This document shows positions 1 to 9,585 of a stretch of 64,000 nt of DNA, one piece after another. Location of the stretch: the NCBI GenBank assembly GCA_030374805.1, contig JARGSG010000217.1, forward strand, positions 124,001 to 188,000. Reading direction: 5' to 3'. The position numbers and the translations under genes are program-made. Positions within the stretch are counted from its first letter, which is position 1. Every line of letters starts with the position of its first letter. Origin of the DNA: Gracilaria gracilis (Eukaryota; Rhodophyta; Florideophyceae; Gracilariales; Gracilariaceae). The notes beneath the pieces are model-generated. The model did no database searches. It saw nothing but the letters and a program-made list of their open reading frames with translations, and had not been told where the DNA came from.

Positions 1-871
1 ATGCAATCCCACCCAAGAAGCCCCCGAGGTGCCCAAAATTATCAATACGCGATCCTGGTGATAAGCCCATTCCGAAGTTCATTACCACAATGTAGGCCAA
101 CGATTGTAGTCCCTTTCGCGCTCTAGGTCCCAAAAGCTTGCTGTGTCTGGCAAGAATAACCGCAGACGCACCGACCAATCCAAATATAGCTCCTGACGCT
201 CCTACTGCTGGCGTTGGTGTACATGCAAACGAAAGTGCGTTACCACATATACCAGAAACCAAGTAGAGCCACAAAAACCGCCTTTTTCCAAACCAGGATT
301 CGACAGAGGGTCCCGTGGAGTGCAGAGAAAAACTGTTTATGGCCAAGTGAGTTGCGCTCGCATGTAAGAACATTGGTGAAAAGAGACGGTAGTACTGGCC
401 GCTCGCTATAGCACTGTTTACCTTTGCACCGGCCATTAATATTCCAGGTCCGCTGAGAGCTTGAATCAGAAAGACAGCTATATTGACTGCTAGGAGAATT
501 TGACATACACGTAGTTGTTGTACCAAGCGGGTTATCGATGAGTTTGGTTGGGATTCGTTTCGTGCAAACTGGTATTGGTCAAAGTCATATACCTTTGAGT
601 AAAGAATCATGAGCGCAGAGGAAGGAAAGGGTCGGTTGTTGTCGTCCTCACTTTCGCAGCACATTCTCTTGTTCACCGGAATTTTGCCACCACCATGCCA
701 TTGGGATAATCGATACAATGGCGAACCAGTTGATGTGTAGATGCGTGGCCTTAAACTCGTTCGATTTCGACTTGTTTGATTAGTAACAACTCCCTGGGAG
801 TGTCCATGTAGTTTCCGAATACTAGAACAAGGGCCCAAAGTGACAAATGCTGGGATGAAAGCCATGCTCAT
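1..871 (-). CDS. Plastid-type rhomboid intramembrane serine protease (C-terminus off the left edge)
   Basis: Reading the minus strand from ATG 871-869 gives 290 codons with no stop to the window edge. The first ~110 residues are Ser/Arg/Asn-rich without a hydrophobic domain and suit an organelle presequence (inference). The membrane domain follows. It contains HLAINSFSLHSTGP, then GASGAIFG with the catalytic Ser near residue 226, and NFGHLGG with the catalytic His near residue 281, both seen directly. Rhomboids cleave single-pass membrane proteins inside the bilayer with this Ser/His dyad. The order 'AVGASGAIFGLVGA' after a Leu/Asn-rich helix resembles plastid RBL10/11-type rhomboids more than secretory ones. 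Only the last helix or so is missing. There is no intron. An in-frame stop lies just upstream (890-892), which supports this start. Confidence 0.9.
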   Translation of the reverse strand, partial: MSMAFIPAFVTLGPCSSIRKLHGHSQGVVTNQTSRNRTSLRPRIYTSTGSPLYRLSQWHGGGKIPVNKRMCCESEDDNNRPFPSSALMILYSKVYDFDQYQFARNESQPNSSITRLVQQLRVCQILLAVNIAVFLIQALSGPGILMAGAKVNSAIASGQYYRLFSPMFLHASATHLAINSFSLHSTGPSVESWFGKRRFLWLYLVSGICGNALSFACTPTPAVGASGAIFGLVGASAVILARHSKLLGPRARKGLQSLAYIVVMNFGMGLSPGSRIDNFGHLGGFLGGIA

Positions 872-883
872 ATTTCTCCGCAG

Positions 884-1039
884 ATGATTTCACGGAAACG
901 TTTCACGCAGGAGTTTAACCGCATTCTATACAGTTCCGCTCACTATGATCCGGAGCCAGACTTTGTCACCACAGCTGAAGATGGCTTCGAGATCAAATGT
1001 GATACAGCGAACAAAGTGCTCCTGATTCACGAGTCCTGA
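884..1039 (+). CDS. Possible 51-residue ORF or exon
   Basis: An ATG at 884 opens 51 codons ending in TGA 1037-1039. The composition is protein-like (FTQEFNR, DPEPDFVTT, DGFEIKCD). The ATG follows TTTCTCCGCAG, which looks like a 3' splice site, so this may be a last exon. However, no upstream exon is evident and the region overlaps the 5' end of the rhomboid gene on the other strand. No family recognised. Confidence 0.2.
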   Translation: MISRKRFTQEFNRILYSSAHYDPEPDFVTTAEDGFEIKCDTANKVLLIHES

Positions 1040-1298
1040 ATAATGCCTGTGGAAAGTCAGGATAAGATTTTTTTTTTTATTTATTATTTATTGTCCGTTC
1101 CAGCCATTTTCTGTCCGAGCTGAAACGAAGTTTGTCCAAGAGCTGGCATGTACATTTACAGGACATTTGCGAGGGTGATAGGTACAAGGGTAGAACAACC
1201 CTTACCAACTACCAACTGATATTACCAAGGGTATAACGTTACACCGTTGAACGGTAAATAGACCGCCGCTGCGGAACAAACCGCAATTATGATTTAGA

Positions 1299-1337
1299 GT
1301 TGAAGGGCCGAAAACATGATGTTTTCGGCCCTTCAAC
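1299..1337. repeat. Perfect inverted repeat (17-bp arms, 5-bp loop)
   Basis: The arm GTTGAAGGGCCGAAAAC at 1299-1315 is followed by ATGAT and the exact reverse complement at 1321-1337. No T-run follows, and the context is intergenic. It could be a folded transposon remnant or an RNA hairpin. Confidence 0.7.
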
Positions 1338-1470
1338 CGAAGCAGTTGGGTAGATGAGCTATCATCACAAGCAGGACGATGCAATTAGTCGTTTAGAGAA
1401 AGACTAGAAAATGGCCGCAGAATTGGACGCAAGACATTTTTTCTGTATGGCACGTTCGAGATACGATCCA

Positions 1471-1700
1471 GGTTAAATGGAGAGGTTCAGTGAAGAAGGC
1501 GATAATCGTCGCAAACGAAACGCTTCTGCTACTTTCTTTGTACCATGCTGTAGTCCCGTGAGTGTAGCACGGCTACTGATTTGTGGTTTGTGGCTACGGT
1601 GTAGAGATTAGTGTCATAGGTTTTTGAGGTTCTTAATATACCCCCGCGTGCGAGAAAATAAGCGTACGCGATTCATACATGAGAAAGAGAGACACACACA
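1471..1700 (+). repeat. Dispersed repeat, copy 1
   Basis: The sequence from GGTTAAATGGAGAGG to the GAGAAAGAGAGACACAC tract is matched, as reverse complement and at roughly 90% by eye, by 15718-15970. Shared blocks include GCGATAATCGTCGC, TACTTTCTTTGTACCAT, GTGTAGCACGGCTACTG and TTTGTGGCTACGGTGTAGAG. No coding potential is evident. It is probably a non-autonomous transposon, because the two copies sit in unrelated intergenic regions. Confidence 0.8.
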
Positions 1701-3047
1701 CCCACACGATCACGCCGTGAAGCGCCCATGTGAATGGGCAGAGCAACATAGACTATTAAAGCTTACCATGTCGACGACGAAAAGAAAAAGAGAGAGAATA
1801 ATTCTCGTTCTCTCTCTCTTTCTCGGAGCTAAAACTCATGACCTACTGCAATTCCTCCGAGATGTGTAAATTGTTGCTCTCTTGCAAGGAACTCTCTCAT
1901 ACATTAGATCACGGCTCCCTACGTATCTGATTCTTTCATGATTAAACTTTTTCTTGGATGCAAAGATAGAATATACCGGGCAAAGATCGTCTTTCGCAGC
2001 GAAGCAAAGAGGACCCTTATCACTCATAATGCTTGTCTTGAACATATCCCTGTTCATATCATCATGAACTCCTCCTGAATCTAATTGTTATACCATAGAC
2101 ACGATAAACGTTAAATATGGGATCAATACCCTAGGTTAGCATCCCGTGCTGCATTGATGGAGTGTCTCACTTTAGCTTTGTTTCATTCAATCTACGTTCG
2201 CTTACCTGAGTCATCTCTTTCCCTCGTCTTCCTTTTTATGAGACAAATACGATTCTCATTCATATCAAAAGATTCCTTGTGAACAATAAGATCTGTTTCT
2301 ATTTCAATACCTCGTGAAACTCAGTTTCCTAGCATCCAAAACTTTTTTATGGTCTTTAAGTTCGTATTCTCAGAGCTATTGCGCCTGGCTGCTAATATAA
2401 CGCAGCATAACTGTAGAAAAGTGAACTGTAGCTGGAAAACTCTATGTACGTGAAAACTAGAGTATAAAGGCATATTCTTGGATCATTCTTCCCAACGGTC
2501 GGCATCGATTAATTTTCACGCCCACATTCAAGCTGGTTTTCTCTTGACAAGAAGAGACAAGAAGTTCCAAGATAATTCTAGTTCAATGCTAAAGAAAATA
2601 CTTCCTGAAAGTTGTGAGCCGTAATACTCCCGTGAGTATCATATCATACAGTTAGTTTTCATAATCCATATTACTGCCCTACTTTGTCTACAAAAAAGTA
2701 TGATGACTTCCATGACTTCCATCGAACGCTGAACTATGAAAATGGAACCGTAAATGATTTCACTTCTTTCATCTCCTGTAGTATTTGTTTGTCTAGAAGA
2801 GAACCCTATTTTAAGACTCTCATAGACCCAAGCTTGGAGTATGATGAATTCCTATATTCCTAAAAGGCTGCCGTTGTGGTGTTTACATGTTGTGATTGCT
2901 CCTAATTCGGCCCACTGCCGAAATTCAGGCCTGCTTCAACCTCTGTACTACCTTCACATACAGTTGCCACCAACTCAGACGTAAAGGATAGTTACATTCT
3001 TCGGCTTTAAAATACATTTCCTCCATTGCCCGGAACGATCTATTACT

Positions 3048-4325
3048 ATGAGTGAAGAAAGCTTCACATCTCAGCTCTTGAAGGGTATCAAGAAACGAGC
3101 AAATGTAGCACATGAAAAAGCCTTAGAACGTGTCCGAAGAGGTGAAGCTAGATTTGAGCTACAGGAAGAAGCAAAGGAGGAGCTTGAAAAGGCAAGACTC
3201 GGTGCCGAAGCGGATGAGATTTTGAGTCGTTCAAAGCCAAAGACAGCTCTAAAGCGCAGAAGAATCATAACAAAGGCGGTAAAGACCAAACGTCTCTCAA
3301 GTACGACACATTCAGATACAATAGAAGTTCGTCAGTCGACGGTGAATAATGCACGCGTAATTTACCGTGCTCCTCGCAAAGGACAACCTAGTCGCCCGCC
3401 TGGAAAACCTCGTGCTAACATGGAGTATGTGGTGCGAAGGAAGAAGGAAGAGAAGCATATCCAAATTCCGCACACTTCGGATTATTCTGATATGTTCGGA
3501 GACAAGTTCTGGCAAGGGATTGACTCGGACTTTGCAAAGAAATCAGCCAAAGAAACTGCGGAGGCCACCGCAGCAAACCAGAAAATTATGGAAGAACGGC
3601 AGGCCAATCGTGAGAAACGCAAGCTGGAAAGGGAAGAGTTCTTCCGTGAAGAAAGGGAATTGGAGAGTAAAGGGTTGCTTGATGAGCGAAGCAAAGGTAA
3701 ACGACGTCTACAATTCTCCGAAAAGGACTGGGTGGCTGTCGACATTCCAATTCCCATTTCGCAACAGAAAAGCTCGGCACTTGCCAGACTCGCTCAAACA
3801 AATTCAAAGGCTTTCAAAGCGTCGAGAGGAAAGGGCAATGACTACGTGAAATATCTCAAAAATGGGGAACGTGAAAGGAGGGAAACCAGAGCGCAACTTG
3901 ACGAGCGAGCTCGACGTCTCAGAGAGCGAATTGTGAGCATTAGTACACCCCAAGTGCAACCATCACAATCTCGTAGGAGCGAGAAAGGTTGCTTCGCCAA
4001 TGGCAAGAACGTGACACAGAAAACGTCACGAAAGAATAGAGAAAGCTCCTGTCTTGAGCGCTACGTATCTGGTTGCGACGATCGGAAGAAAACAAAGTGC
4101 TCCCGAGATGGGTATCACACGGAAGCAGAGAGCGATGATTCTGAAAGTGAATCAGAGGATGAGGATGTTTACGACATTTCCGCTATTGATCGAGAGGAAG
4201 CAAGAAGTGCGCGGATTGCTAAAATGGAGGACAAGCGAGAGCTTAAACGGTTGAAACAGAGCGAACAAGAAAAAGCTCTCCGACGCGGCGAGTTTGAAAG
4301 CGATACCAACGGTAGGCGACAGTAA
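3048..4325 (+). CDS. Hypothetical charged coiled-coil protein, 425 aa
   Basis: Single-exon ORF, ATG 3048 to TAA 4323-4325. The first 60 residues are a Lys/Glu/Arg-rich helix. A basic linker (KPKTALKRRRIITK) follows. The middle holds the least repetitive segment, around DYSDMFGDKFWQGIDSDF and FSEKDWVAVDIPIPI. Residues ~175-230 are another long Glu/Arg helix. Near the C-terminus there is an acidic cluster (ESDDSESESEDEDVYD) and a final Lys/Glu helix. The composition suggests a nuclear or RNP-associated scaffold (inference). I recognise no family. It is a real gene judging by length, composition and a clean start. Confidence 0.75.
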   Translation: MSEESFTSQLLKGIKKRANVAHEKALERVRRGEARFELQEEAKEELEKARLGAEADEILSRSKPKTALKRRRIITKAVKTKRLSSTTHSDTIEVRQSTVNNARVIYRAPRKGQPSRPPGKPRANMEYVVRRKKEEKHIQIPHTSDYSDMFGDKFWQGIDSDFAKKSAKETAEATAANQKIMEERQANREKRKLEREEFFREERELESKGLLDERSKGKRRLQFSEKDWVAVDIPIPISQQKSSALARLAQTNSKAFKASRGKGNDYVKYLKNGERERRETRAQLDERARRLRERIVSISTPQVQPSQSRRSEKGCFANGKNVTQKTSRKNRESSCLERYVSGCDDRKKTKCSRDGYHTEAESDDSESESEDEDVYDISAIDREEARSARIAKMEDKRELKRLKQSEQEKALRRGEFESDTNGRRQ

Positions 4326-5061
4326 CTCTAAACTTTAGTTGATCAACGCTATAAAAGGAAGGATAAAGACAAAAATTAAAAGCGTTCCACTGCATATCTC
4401 GTTCCAAGCTTTAACCGTTGGTAGTTATCTGGCGTTTATCTGGGTGCGGGGGTGTGGCGTGACAACCCATTTCGGTATGATACCTGTGCGGGTGAACTTC
4501 ACCCGGTGAAGTCTTTAGATTGCAGCTCCGCCGCAGCCACTGCAGTGCAGCGGTGCCAATCATATCGTCAGTTCATCGTCACCAAAGCGATACCACGTCA
4601 AGCTGACAACGGCGGGGCGCGCCAAGCGCCACTCGCAGCGAGGGCCTTACAGCGTTGGCAGTGTACTACAGACTCTGTAGTACAGAGTGTAGCACACACC
4701 GCCACAGGCGGCCAATCTGCGTCGTGCGTCGCCCGACGCGCCGTATCTATCGGCAAGTCGCTGACCGTCAGTGTCACGCCGCACTGTACGCTTGATCCCC
4801 CACCCTCTCGCGCTGCGGTGGCCACTGTTCGTGGCACCTAGAGCCAAACTCGTGCCTTCTTCCCTCCGCTACAAGTATCGGCCGTCTGGAGCTATTCGTT
4901 CGTACCATGCATTTAAGCGCACAACTCTCTTCATCGTCCTCGCACGCCGCTCGCACTCGCCCATATCTGCCAAACTTTCGCTTCACACTCTCATCTCCCC
5001 CACGTGGCTCCTCTTCGTATCCACTTGCCCTTTATATCCATTTCCCCTTCAACCCCACGCC
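4326..5061. other. Intergenic region and likely promoter of the next gene
   Basis: No ORF here looks real. A small inverted repeat, GTACTACA/GACTC/TGTAGTAC, lies at 4663-4683. A TATA-like CCTTTATATCC near 5028-5038 and a CACGTG element near 5000 precede the ATG at 5062 and may form its promoter. Confidence 0.45.
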
Positions 5062-5571
5062 ATGACCACCGCCGCCGCCAGACCGTCCGCGCTGCAGATG
5101 GCCTTGCTGTGGGAAAACCGTCTTTCTAAAGACGTCGGTCCCTCCCTCCAAAATCTCATACCGCTGTCGCCCACACCGCTCACTCCGCCTCCATCACCCC
5201 ACTCTGACGACCACTTCTTCTACCCTTCAACGCCTCGTCGGCCCCGCAGAAAGGTTTCCGCGAGCAAACCGCCCGTCGCCCCAATCCTTGCCCCAAATCC
5301 CATCACCGCCAATGTGCAGGAGGTCACACTACCACACCGCATGCTCGACGCCTCCTCGCCCGTGTCCAGCTTTCATAGTTCGGCTCCGTCTTCGCCGCCA
5401 GTACTCAATCCCCCGCGCCGTATCACTCCACCTAGACATGGTTTCCTCGCTCAGCTTGAACAACTGCAGCGCGACTTGGCTCATTGTCATCAACGAATGG
5501 ACACACTGGAAACACGTTTTCGAGTAATCTCGGCTGGCATGCGAAACGTGCGAGTTTATAATATCCGTTGA
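5062..5571 (+). CDS. Hypothetical Pro/Ser-rich protein with C-terminal coiled coil, 169 aa
   Basis: I chose ATG 5062 (ACGCCATGACC) rather than the longer upstream opening. It follows a TATA-like element by about 25 bp, and the upstream frame reads like untranslated sequence. Residues ~30-125 are low complexity, rich in Pro and Ser (SPTPLTPPPSPHS; STPRRPRRK), suggesting a disordered region with possible proline-directed phosphorylation sites. Residues ~130-155 form a heptad-like helix (LEQLQRDLAHCHQRMDTLETR). No enzymatic motif and no recognised family. Confidence 0.5.
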   Translation: MTTAAARPSALQMALLWENRLSKDVGPSLQNLIPLSPTPLTPPPSPHSDDHFFYPSTPRRPRRKVSASKPPVAPILAPNPITANVQEVTLPHRMLDASSPVSSFHSSAPSSPPVLNPPRRITPPRHGFLAQLEQLQRDLAHCHQRMDTLETRFRVISAGMRNVRVYNIR

Positions 5572-5685
5572 CCGCATTTTCTGTCCGCATTTGTGCATCT
5601 GTCCATGTGAGATTGTCAAAATGTGCATGTCATGCCCCTCCCCTCTATTCGTGCGTTACATTGCTTATGCCGCCTACCAACGGTA

Positions 5686-6333
5686 TTATGTAGATAGATT
5701 GGCCGTGCTTTGCTTTGCTTTTTGGTGTTGCTTGCTCTCGTGTGCTTCTTCTATGATGCGCTGCTCTGTCATTAGCAAGTACGAGCGCTCTTTTCCGCAC
5801 ATGTTCGTCCCATCACACTTCGGATTGCGCGCATTGCAGGTAGATATGTAAGCAACGGCATCAACGGGAATCTCCACTGCGGCATTCGTGTTGGGCGCCT
5901 ATCAAGTCGACCTGTACAACTCGTGCACTTTCCCTTGTTGCCTTCGTTGCATGACCACATTGGTTCATCAGCGACGCACAATTAGTGCTCATTGCTTTCG
6001 GGTGCTGTATCTAGATAGCAGTAGATGACTGGCTTTAGTCCAAATACACTTGCAACCTATTATCCCCCATTCGCGCCATGCGGCCCTCCGAGTCGTGAGA
6101 GTTTGCGCACAGAATGCGCACAGAATGTGTCGGAGTCCCCCTTTCTTGTCCCGCACCGCTGGCACCGCTATGGACATAAACATCTCGTTCCTTGTCGCGG
6201 GAGCCTTCTCAATCATCAACCAAATTGCCGGGCTGTTTGTCGCACATGATCCAGGCAAAGCAGTCACGTTGAAACATTTTTCAAAAACAACGTCACAGCG
6301 CCGACAAAGCGGTTGCCAGCGTAGAGATCGCAT
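5686..6333 (-). CDS. Possible split Cys-rich gene, structure unresolved
   Basis: Three minus-strand open segments follow one another. One begins at ATG 6333 and contains CRRCDVVFEKC, then ILCAFC. The next contains CNEGNKGKCTSC. The last ends at 5686 and contains CNARNPKCDGTNMC. CxxC pairs in successive open segments, and a start 38 bp from and divergent to the next gene, suggest a multi-exon zinc-binding protein. I cannot place introns that join all the frames, so this may be chance or a pseudogene. A Mis18/yippee-like fold was considered but is not demonstrated. Confidence 0.25.
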
Positions 6334-6371
6334 TTAATAGTAGATCAAGTTCACCGCACAATCCATTCCCG

Positions 6372-7455
6372 ATGATATCTTTTATAGCGATTCCTCCGCT
6401 GCAGTCTTTGCGCATCTTCTCCCGCGTCTCAAGTTTGCATACCAACCTTCTTCAATTCTTCCGCCGGCATACAGGTAGATATAATACAAGTCCTGCAGTA
6501 ATGCAGAAAGCCGACGCTCAAGATCGCGATGACCGCGTCCATTCCCCGTCTCAAAACGATGGTCAACCACTTCCGTCGCGAAGAGTGTCAGATCAATTAG
6601 CCGCCAAACGTCGAGAAAAGCCACCCATGCGGTACACTGAAGATTTTCAAACTCCAGAGACCGTCACGATGCGCACAATCGGTGTCGTTCGATCTCCGTA
6701 TAAGGTTGGTTGCTTACAAAAGAAACGAAATGTAGCTACATCTGATCAGCGCTAACAAAACTTTGCCCATACAACTCCTGCACTATGCGAACAAATCAAA
6801 GGAGCGATTTGGAACCCCCAGACAACCCATTGTGACCCAGAACACTCTTGGCAACGAAATGCAGCCTGCCACAATCGAGCTCTTCAAGAACTGCAGGTAT
6901 GAACTCGCGCTTCGCGGTCTTGCGCAGTTCGAGTACTGCTGGGTTGTGTCATTCTTCCATCTCAATCAAGGGTTTAACCCTCTTGTAACTCCTCCACGAG
7001 GTCCAAGACAGAAACAAGGCGTTTTCGCAACCCGTTCCCCCCATCGACCGAACTCAATAGGACTATCTTGTATTCGCATCACATCAGTTGATGAGAAGGA
7101 AGGCTTGGTCCACCTCTTGGGTGTTGATCTGCTAGATGGTACCCCAGTTCTGGATATAAAGCCTTGTAAGTTCACAGCGTATTGTCCACGAAATCTTTAC
7201 GTTATATCCAACTAACAAAACCACCGAACCTGCAAAGACGTTCCGTACTGCGATAGCTTTCCAAACGCCAAATCTGGCTGGTTGGACAAATTAAGTGAGG
7301 ATATGAAAGCTCCAGATTCTTTGGGGTATCACCCGCCACCTGCCCACCTTATGCAAGGCTCTTCCACAAAGGCATCCGAAGCTCAAGAAGAGTACGAGAA
7401 ACGTGAGGTCGAATCAAATGCAAATACGAGTGGCTTGGACACGAACAAGGAATAG
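6372..7455 (+). CDS. TRMO: TrmO-type tRNA (adenine-37-N6) methyltransferase, three exons
   Basis: Exons 6372-6704, 6802-7165 and 7238-7455 join in frame to 304 aa. The introns are 97 nt (GTTGGT..AAAG, branch GCTAAC at 6751-6756) and 72 nt (GTAAGT..AAAG, branch ACTAAC at 7211-7216). The junctions restore family motifs: SPYK|ERFGTPRQP at the first and DIKPY|VPYCDSF at the second. Other TrmO signatures are AQFEYCWVVSFFHLN, ATRSPHRPNSIGLS and LLDGTPVLDIKP. This fold (TsaA/VirR12) uses S-adenosylmethionine to N6-methylate t6A37 of tRNA reading ACY codons. The N-terminal ~45 residues are hydrophobic and basic without acidic residues, so an organelle presequence is possible; M44 (6501) is an alternative start. 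Confidence 0.88.
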
Positions 7456-8722
7456 TTTCTTCTTTGGCTTGAACGAATTGGAAAACGATGGATCTCATCA
7501 TTTTGGCAAGCGAACCGCGAGAGTCATCTCTTTCTTGTGACTATGAAGTTCAGAGAAAAAGCTTCTCTAAGATTCCTGCATCATGATGAAAAGGGTTGCA
7601 ACCTGATTACCGTTGTATGTTTTTCGATGAACCTTCAAGAAATGCACAACCTCACGATCACTCTTGTGGTGAAGGCAGTCGACCATGTGTGCAGTAACTT
7701 ACACAGCCGAGAGCGATTTATTCATGTTGTACAGTATACAGTGTATATTGACTTCAAGGCAGTATCAATAGAACGCAAATGATATCTATGGTGTTATACG
7801 CCTTTTAATATCACAGGCGCAGCATCGTCGATCACGGGGATTCAAGTTAGAGGGTAAGACAATTCAAACTGCAAGTCCTGTACCTCTCCATGAAGTTGTC
7901 GATCTTCACTACGTTGCATTGTCTGTAGATATCCACCTCAGGCGTTTCCTCGGCGCCACGACAAGCGCAAGCAAAGAAAAAGACTGTATTACTGCCTCGC
8001 CGCAGATGTGAATTCCTTCTACGAAGATACAGCAAGGGGGTTGGTTAGTTATCCGATTCTACGGCTTGTCCGAACCAAGCTCTAGATACGCTTTCCCAAT
8101 GCGAAATGCTTTGCTGCAACTGTTGCATATGAGAAACGTAGTGTAGATGAGAAATGGGCAAGGGATAAAAGTACGACGCGAAGGCGCTAATGTGACAAAC
8201 AGGGTGTTGGTGTCGACGGGATTGCTGTACCGGCGATTTACTTTGGATGACAGCGAAGAACAAGAGAGAATGCTTACAAGGCATGAGTGAATGTGCTGTT
8301 ACGAGTAACGCAGTTTCAAGCACTACGCATTTACTGAATTTGGCGCAGAGTGTGGCGGGTTCTAGGCGCTGCACTGAGGCTCCGTGAACGGTAAGGCAGA
8401 ACAGAAATCAACGATGACCAGATTTGAAGCATAGACGATATGTAGACGCATCATGCAGGAAATGTGGCATCACTCATGACTGGACCGAGTGAATGAATGA
8501 AGATAAGCAGCAATCGATGAGCAAGGCGTATGTGAAACGTAGTTGGCACCACTTGTGTTACAATGATTACCTGAGGGCGGGAAAGACGGCCAGGAGAGGA
8601 CTAGTGCGGGAGCGAATTTAGGTATTGAATTAGATGTACGTTATGCGGTATAGCGAGGAGTACAGCGCGTAACGAAAAGTGGGTGGTTGCGAGGAGGCAG
8701 CAAAGGCGTGTGGTAATGATGC
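7456..8722. other. Intergenic region without a supported gene
   Basis: Short ORFs on both strands lack protein-like composition and recognisable motifs. The region lies between two 3' ends (convergent TrmO and ORMDL genes), so it probably contains both 3' untranslated regions. Nothing else seen. Confidence 0.55.
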
Positions 8723-9193
8723 TCATCTGTTGATACCAAGGATGCGCACAGAATCCATGGCAGGCAGTTTGGCAACGAAGACAACGACGAAAGCGACCAA
8801 GTTGACAAAGTGGTAAAAGGCACGGTGGGGCGGCGTAGTGAGAGCGGCGCAAAAGTACAAGAGGCAGACAATGGCGGTGCAGAACTTGCGACTAGGGGTG
8901 TTTTGCCAACGATGATCAAGCTGCTCCCACCAGGTGCGCTTATCGTTTGAGGGAGTGCCAATCGCCCAATACGTAGGAAACGGGCTGCCCTTGAGCCAGT
9001 GAAAGATGTAAAAGGTGATGACTGCGTGCAGGACGTTGACGACGGTCCAGGCGTGGAAGGGAGTGCAGCCGGGGAACAAGCCGGCAAGCAGACGCACGGT
9101 GGCGATGATGGAGAGGTAGAAGGCCCACGCGGCCGGCGCGTTGAGCCACTCCACGCCCACGTCGTCGGGCTGCGAGCCGTGGCCGGCCTGCAT
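8723..9193 (-). CDS. ORMDL: ORMDL-family ER membrane protein (serine palmitoyltransferase regulator), 156 aa
   Basis: From the internal ATG 9193-9191 the protein is 156 aa, the usual length of the family (about 153). Family hallmarks read directly: EWLNAPAAWAFYL, a first helix pair, AWTVVNVLHAVITF, FHWLKGSPFP, WEQLDHRWQNTPSRKF and C-terminal KLPAMDSVRILGIN. ORM proteins sit in the ER membrane, bind serine palmitoyltransferase and restrain sphingoid-base synthesis. The frame stays open upstream to 9427, but that stretch is Pro/Ala-rich and not ORMDL-like, so it is probably 5' UTR. No intron. Divergent from the NYN gene with 391 bp between starts. Confidence 0.92.
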   Translation of the reverse strand: MQAGHGSQPDDVGVEWLNAPAAWAFYLSIIATVRLLAGLFPGCTPFHAWTVVNVLHAVITFYIFHWLKGSPFPTYWAIGTPSNDKRTWWEQLDHRWQNTPSRKFCTAIVCLLYFCAALTTPPHRAFYHFVNLVAFVVVFVAKLPAMDSVRILGINR

Positions 9194-9576
9194 GCGCCTG
9201 TGCGTAAAGGAGTGGCGGGCTGTTGGGGAGGAGGACGGCGCGGTAGTGACGGCGTGGGAAGGACGGCGGGGCGGGGGGGGGGAGGGGACGGAGGGGGGGA
9301 GCGGTGGTTTTAGGGGAACGGATTGGCTGGTAATTGTGGAGGGTGGGCGTGGATGACGTCGGTGCGCGCAGCACACTGCGGCACAGGCGCACGCGCGCGT
9401 GGCGGGCGCAGCGGCAAAAAGTGACACACGCGCTCAAAAGGCGATTACGCCACGCGGCCAGCGTCTCCTGCGGCAGGAGTCCTGCCTGGGCGCGATGCTG
9501 ACGTGACGCGACTGCGAGCCTCCACCACGCCGCTGGCGCGAATGTGCTGCTGCGTTGCACTTCGCCGCGCGTCGCC
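9194..9576. promoter_or_regulatory. Shared divergent promoter region (ORMDL / NYN gene)
   Basis: This GC-rich, G-run-containing stretch separates two head-to-head coding starts (9193 minus, 9585 plus). It must hold both core promoters. I see no clear TATA box. Confidence 0.45.
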
Positions 9577-9585
9577 ATGACGTGA
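9577..9585 (+). promoter_or_regulatory. Two-codon upstream ORF overlapping the NYN start
   Basis: The sequence GCCATGACGTGATGAGC contains ATG ACG TGA at 9577-9585. Its stop shares one base with the ATG of the NYN protein at 9585-9587. The first ATG has the better context, so the main ORF would depend on leaky scanning or reinitiation (inference). Confidence 0.45.

Larger units (their letters stand above)
1040..3047. other. Intergenic region without a supported gene
   Basis: AT-rich stretch between the rhomboid gene and the coiled-coil gene. It holds a poly-T run at 1069-1078, a perfect hairpin at 1299-1337 and one copy of a dispersed repeat at 1471-1700. The short ORFs are not protein-like. 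Nothing else seen. Confidence 0.6.

Noticed and set aside
4771..5061. N-terminal extension of the Pro/Ser-rich protein
   Set aside because: Contains the TATA-like element and CACGTG. It lacks protein-like composition, and ATG 5062 has a good context.
9194..9427. N-terminal extension of ORMDL
   Set aside because: Pro/Ala/Ser-rich, not present in the family. The internal ATG gives the canonical length.
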